64,000 bases of DNA, taken from positions 870,501 through 934,500 of the forward strand of contig LR746275.1 in assembly GCA_902729315.2 (NCBI GenBank), written 5' to 3'. The notes below the pieces were generated by a model. The model did not search any database. It was not told where the DNA came from and was given only the letters and a program-made list of their open reading frames with translations. Positions 61,089 to 64,000 of the stretch are shown piece after piece. Each line of letters starts with the position of its first letter. Position 1 is the first letter of the stretch. This DNA comes from Spirodela intermedia. Lineage: Eukaryota; Streptophyta; Magnoliopsida; Alismatales; Araceae. Both the position numbers and the translations under genes were made by a program.

Positions 61089-62500
61089 GGCGTCGGGAAC
61101 TTGATGAACCTCTCAAGGAAACCTTTCTAAGGGGACCCTGTTGAAACATACGAAACATGGTTTTAATCGACAGTTAGATTCCCTGTAACTCTGGGTCTCA
61201 TACCATCAGAAGGAAGGAGCCCATTGAGTCTGCACAAAAAAAATTTAGGACCGACAGCAGGAAGAAGAAAAGAAAAATGGACCAGGGGAAAATGCTGGGG
61301 GTCTATGGCCTTGTAAAGCTCAATGAGCCAACAGAAGAACGCCGCCGAGAAGCTAGAGGTCTCAGGACACTGTAATCTCCACAGAGTTATGAAATGTCTT
61401 CCCAGAGAGGAAACCCAGCTTCAGAAAACACTCAAAGAGACGGGATTCCCACCGATCGGCCCCAGTGGAAGCCAACGCCGAGTTTCTCAAGCTGGCACAA
61501 AAAGGGTCGGTCGGATATATAACCCCTGGAAAAGTCTGAAAATGGAGGCGGGCCAGCAATGTGGCCAACTAAGCGGCTGTGTCGCGACCGCCGTCGTTGC
61601 TGCAGAGTAAGGCGCACCGCGGAACCAGGGGTAACTCTCACAAAAGACTAAAACTGGGAAACCGGACACAAATCGAGGTCGTCGAGGCCATCAGGCAGGG
61701 GAAAAGATAGTGTGGACGTGGCTGGGGCCGGCTTCCTCCCCCTGCCAGTGCCAGGCCACAACGAGCTGGGGAAGGAAGTAGCCGAGTACCTTCAGCACAA
61801 TATTATTATTATATTTGATTCCTCCTCTTCGCATCCCGCGGGTGGCCAGGAGCCCGCTCCACGTAAAAACGAAAGACACAAGTAATTTATAATACGCAGG
61901 AGAGAGTTCAGACTTTGCCGATGACTGCATTCAATATCCATAGGAATCAAAGTGAGATCTTTTAAGGCCTCTGTCAAACCTTTATCGGAAATTAAGGAAT
62001 CAGATAAAAAAGGATCCGAAGACTGCCAAAGAGATATTATTGGCTTGTCAAAATACTGGTTTTAAACCGGCCCTCTTCAAGGCGTGCCTAACTAGGAAAC
62101 AAGTAGCCAAACAGAAAAGTATCAATCTTTGAACCTTTTTATGCGGATATGGCGTTTCCCAATGGGCTATTTGTAACCCATCACGGGCACGTAAACAACA
62201 GCAAGAAAAACCCTCCTTTCTTAAAGCGCTAACTAGCTCGTCTCCTCGTTGCCAGTTCTTCGAGCTGGCTTCCCCTCTCCCTTTCTCTCTCCCGCTCTCC
62301 ATCTCAACTAGACATCTGAATGGCTTGGTACCTACCAGCCTGCCCACTTGGGCTTTGTCTGTGTCACGAAATGGGCATTTGGGTAAATTAAATGAAAAGG
62401 ACGTCAACATAACGGAACCTAGGCCTGGCCGAGTTTACCAGGAAGGATTATGATCTTAGGCCTGCCACCTTGGAGATTCAGTGTTCCGCCTGGGGAAGGG
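61089..62500. promoter_or_regulatory. 5' flank of the BOR gene
   Basis: GC-richer than the average of the window. An acceptor-like ttcaacag before 61131 and a donor-like gatg/gtatgag near 61203 (minus strand) would allow a short 5' UTR intron, but this is not proven. No ATGTAA minimal open reading frame, known from boron-responsive NIP5;1 leaders, was seen close upstream. Overlapping short frames at 61320-61670 look compositional. Confidence 0.35.
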
Positions 62501-64000
62501 TTAAACTTTAAACGAATTTTTCATAAATACCCTTATTAAAATTCATCACATTTATCCTTGTAAGAACTTTGTTTGCTTGTACACCTTATTAACTCGAATA
62601 TAGTTGAGCAGCAGCTAGGAAGGACACCTCAGAAGAGGGTATTTTCCGCGTGCGACAGTCGTGGAGTAGTTTAGAAAGAATGAGGGCACAGATGCAATCC
62701 CATTTCATGGAATGGAAAGAAAGCAAATTTTGACTATGGCTATGGGGCGCATTGCAAGATGCCAAGTCAACGGATTGAAGAAAAGCCCTCTTCTCGTTTC
62801 TGGGTTAAGTTTTCAAGCCATTTTTGAGCGACCCAACGCAGTATGGACTCAATGGTAGGTAGTTTCTGATTGAGAAGACCCAGAAAGGATAAAAAGGCAA
62901 GAACTTTCTTCTCCTCATGAACACGATTCCTTACTGGTGTGGCATCATAACGCGTAGAACTTCCCACCACCCACTCCTCCATGTTACTCCTAAGAAAGGA
63001 TAGAAGCAAATACAGCAAGCCCCTGATCATGCCACAGGGCTCGGAGGGGTATCCTGCTATGAGGAAGCCCTGCACAAGTTTCTCTCTCTAGCACTCTCAT
63101 CCTGAGGGGATATTATCATTAAAGACTGTTTGTCGTGTTGAACCCACCTCATAACCTCATAGCGCTATCGAGACTAGCTTCACCTGATCATGCCACAGGC
63201 CCCAGATGGTCTCCCGCTATGATCATAACCTCATAGCTCTATCGAGACAAGCTTCATAAGCTAATGTAGAGGCATCAGCCCTCTGGTAATCAAGAAAACA
63301 TGCGAATATCATATTCCTCGTTTCACAGGAAGATGGCTGAAAAGGAAAGAAGAGATCCCATTGGTCGAAGCCATTTCTACATGTATAGGGAGAATGGATG
63401 ACTCATGCATGAGAGAGAATGAACGATACGAGCTGGAACAGCAGCGGCCGCACCTGGCCGATCTAGAAACCCCACCCGTCCTTTTGGAAAATCCCAGATT
63501 ACATGTGGGGGAGAACGAGGTGAAGGGTGGATCTTAATGGTGTTTGAAGGAAAACCATAACTCCGGATTAGATTTTAACTATTGATTTTTTTTATCATTT
63601 TCTTCCTTTTTTAATTTGCTCCCATGTAACTTCTATTATTAGTTATCCTCCGGAATAACCAATTCCTGTCTATTTAGAAGCCCATAGCATTCCATTGCCC
63701 TAAAAATAATAGAATTTTCTTTATCTCTAAAGATTTATCTCTACTTAAAGATCCAAGCGATCCCTTGTGGATTTAAGATTTTATGGTGGCACGCCGAAGA
63801 GCAGGCAAAAAATCGATTTATATATGGTTTTAAAATGAAGAAATTGCTAAAATCCTGAAATCTATTTTTTTATAAAATTTTAAAATAGAAGGCTTTCATG
63901 GGCAGAGGAATACAACGACCTCTTTGAAGGCCCATTAAAGATATAAAATACTCGAGCTCAACAAAAAGATTTACAGATGAATATTTGTGTTACTGCTCAG
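62501..64000. other. Intergenic sequence with a short tandem duplication
   Basis: No gene recognised. A minus-strand frame at 62767-63075 (102 codons) has no family resemblance. Two duplicated motifs occur: cataacctcatagc(g/t)ctatcgagac(t/a)agcttca at 63150 and 63224 (74 bp apart), and gatcatgccacagg at about 63027 and 63186. Confidence 0.5.

Noticed and set aside
61320-61670. Small frames on both strands near the BOR 5' end, possible upstream gene
   Set aside because: They overlap one another, lack family similarity and sit where a promoter or 5' leader is expected.
62767-63075. Minus-strand 102-codon frame upstream of BOR
   Set aside because: No recognisable motif. Ser/Leu/Arg-rich composition is compatible with chance.
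1-64000. CRISPR arrays, bacterial operons, rRNA genes
   Set aside because: None seen. All tandem repeats lack the regular short repeat-spacer pattern, and gene structure is eukaryotic throughout.

Overview
The window is nuclear DNA of a flowering plant. The evidence is short exons split by GT-AG introns, plant-only families (SABATH methyltransferase, SFR2, BOR-type boron exporter, PPR) and a large share of Athila-type and chromovirus LTR retrotransposons. The clade cannot be fixed from the sequence. Four protein-coding genes could be rebuilt exon by exon, all on the minus strand and all with intact frames: a SABATH carboxyl methyltransferase (2760-5958, 4 exons, 368 aa), the galactolipid remodelling enzyme SFR2 (13726-20592, 10 exons, 647 aa), a U11/U12-20K (ZMAT5-like) zinc-finger protein (22807-24361, 4 exons, 159 aa) and a BOR1-like boron transporter (56943-61088, 12 exons, 711 aa).

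Layout. 1-860 is a dispersed repeat (R1) with a 93-bp tandem block. 1.2-1.6 kb is a minisatellite. 2.7-6.0 kb is the SABATH gene. 6.8-7.6 kb is a PPR pseudogene. 10.6-12.7 kb is a degenerate partial duplicate of the 3' end of the SABATH gene, including part of intron 3. 13.5-13.7 kb is a DUF1350 exon fragment lying tail-to-tail with SFR2. 13.7-24.4 kb holds SFR2 and the zinc-finger gene. From 26 to 56 kb the window is almost entirely nested retrotransposons.

Retrotransposon block. A 9.3-kb Athila-type element (26317-35606) sits inside a chromovirus-like LTR (26217-26316 resuming at 35607), and the target sequence is restored across the insertion. A second Athila element lies inverted (about 39183-45320) and is split in its gag by a solo LTR (43252-44906) of the first family. 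A third element (46567-53546) has a perfect 5-bp target duplication (GAAGG) and splits a copy of R1. It carries a gag piece but no recognisable protease, reverse transcriptase or integrase, and instead has a long acidic reading frame. A chromovirus pol remnant (53960-55965) follows, then an inverted copy of the chromovirus LTR sequences beside the BOR gene.

The four genes are unrelated in pathway and no operon-like logic is expected. The points most worth a second look are: the non-pol frame in the third retroelement; a foreign 0.46-kb insert in the RNase H region of the first; a Tyr-to-His change at residue 373 of the BOR protein, a position studied as a sorting signal in Arabidopsis BOR1; a GC-AG intron in the same gene; and a CT microsatellite touching one of its splice donors.
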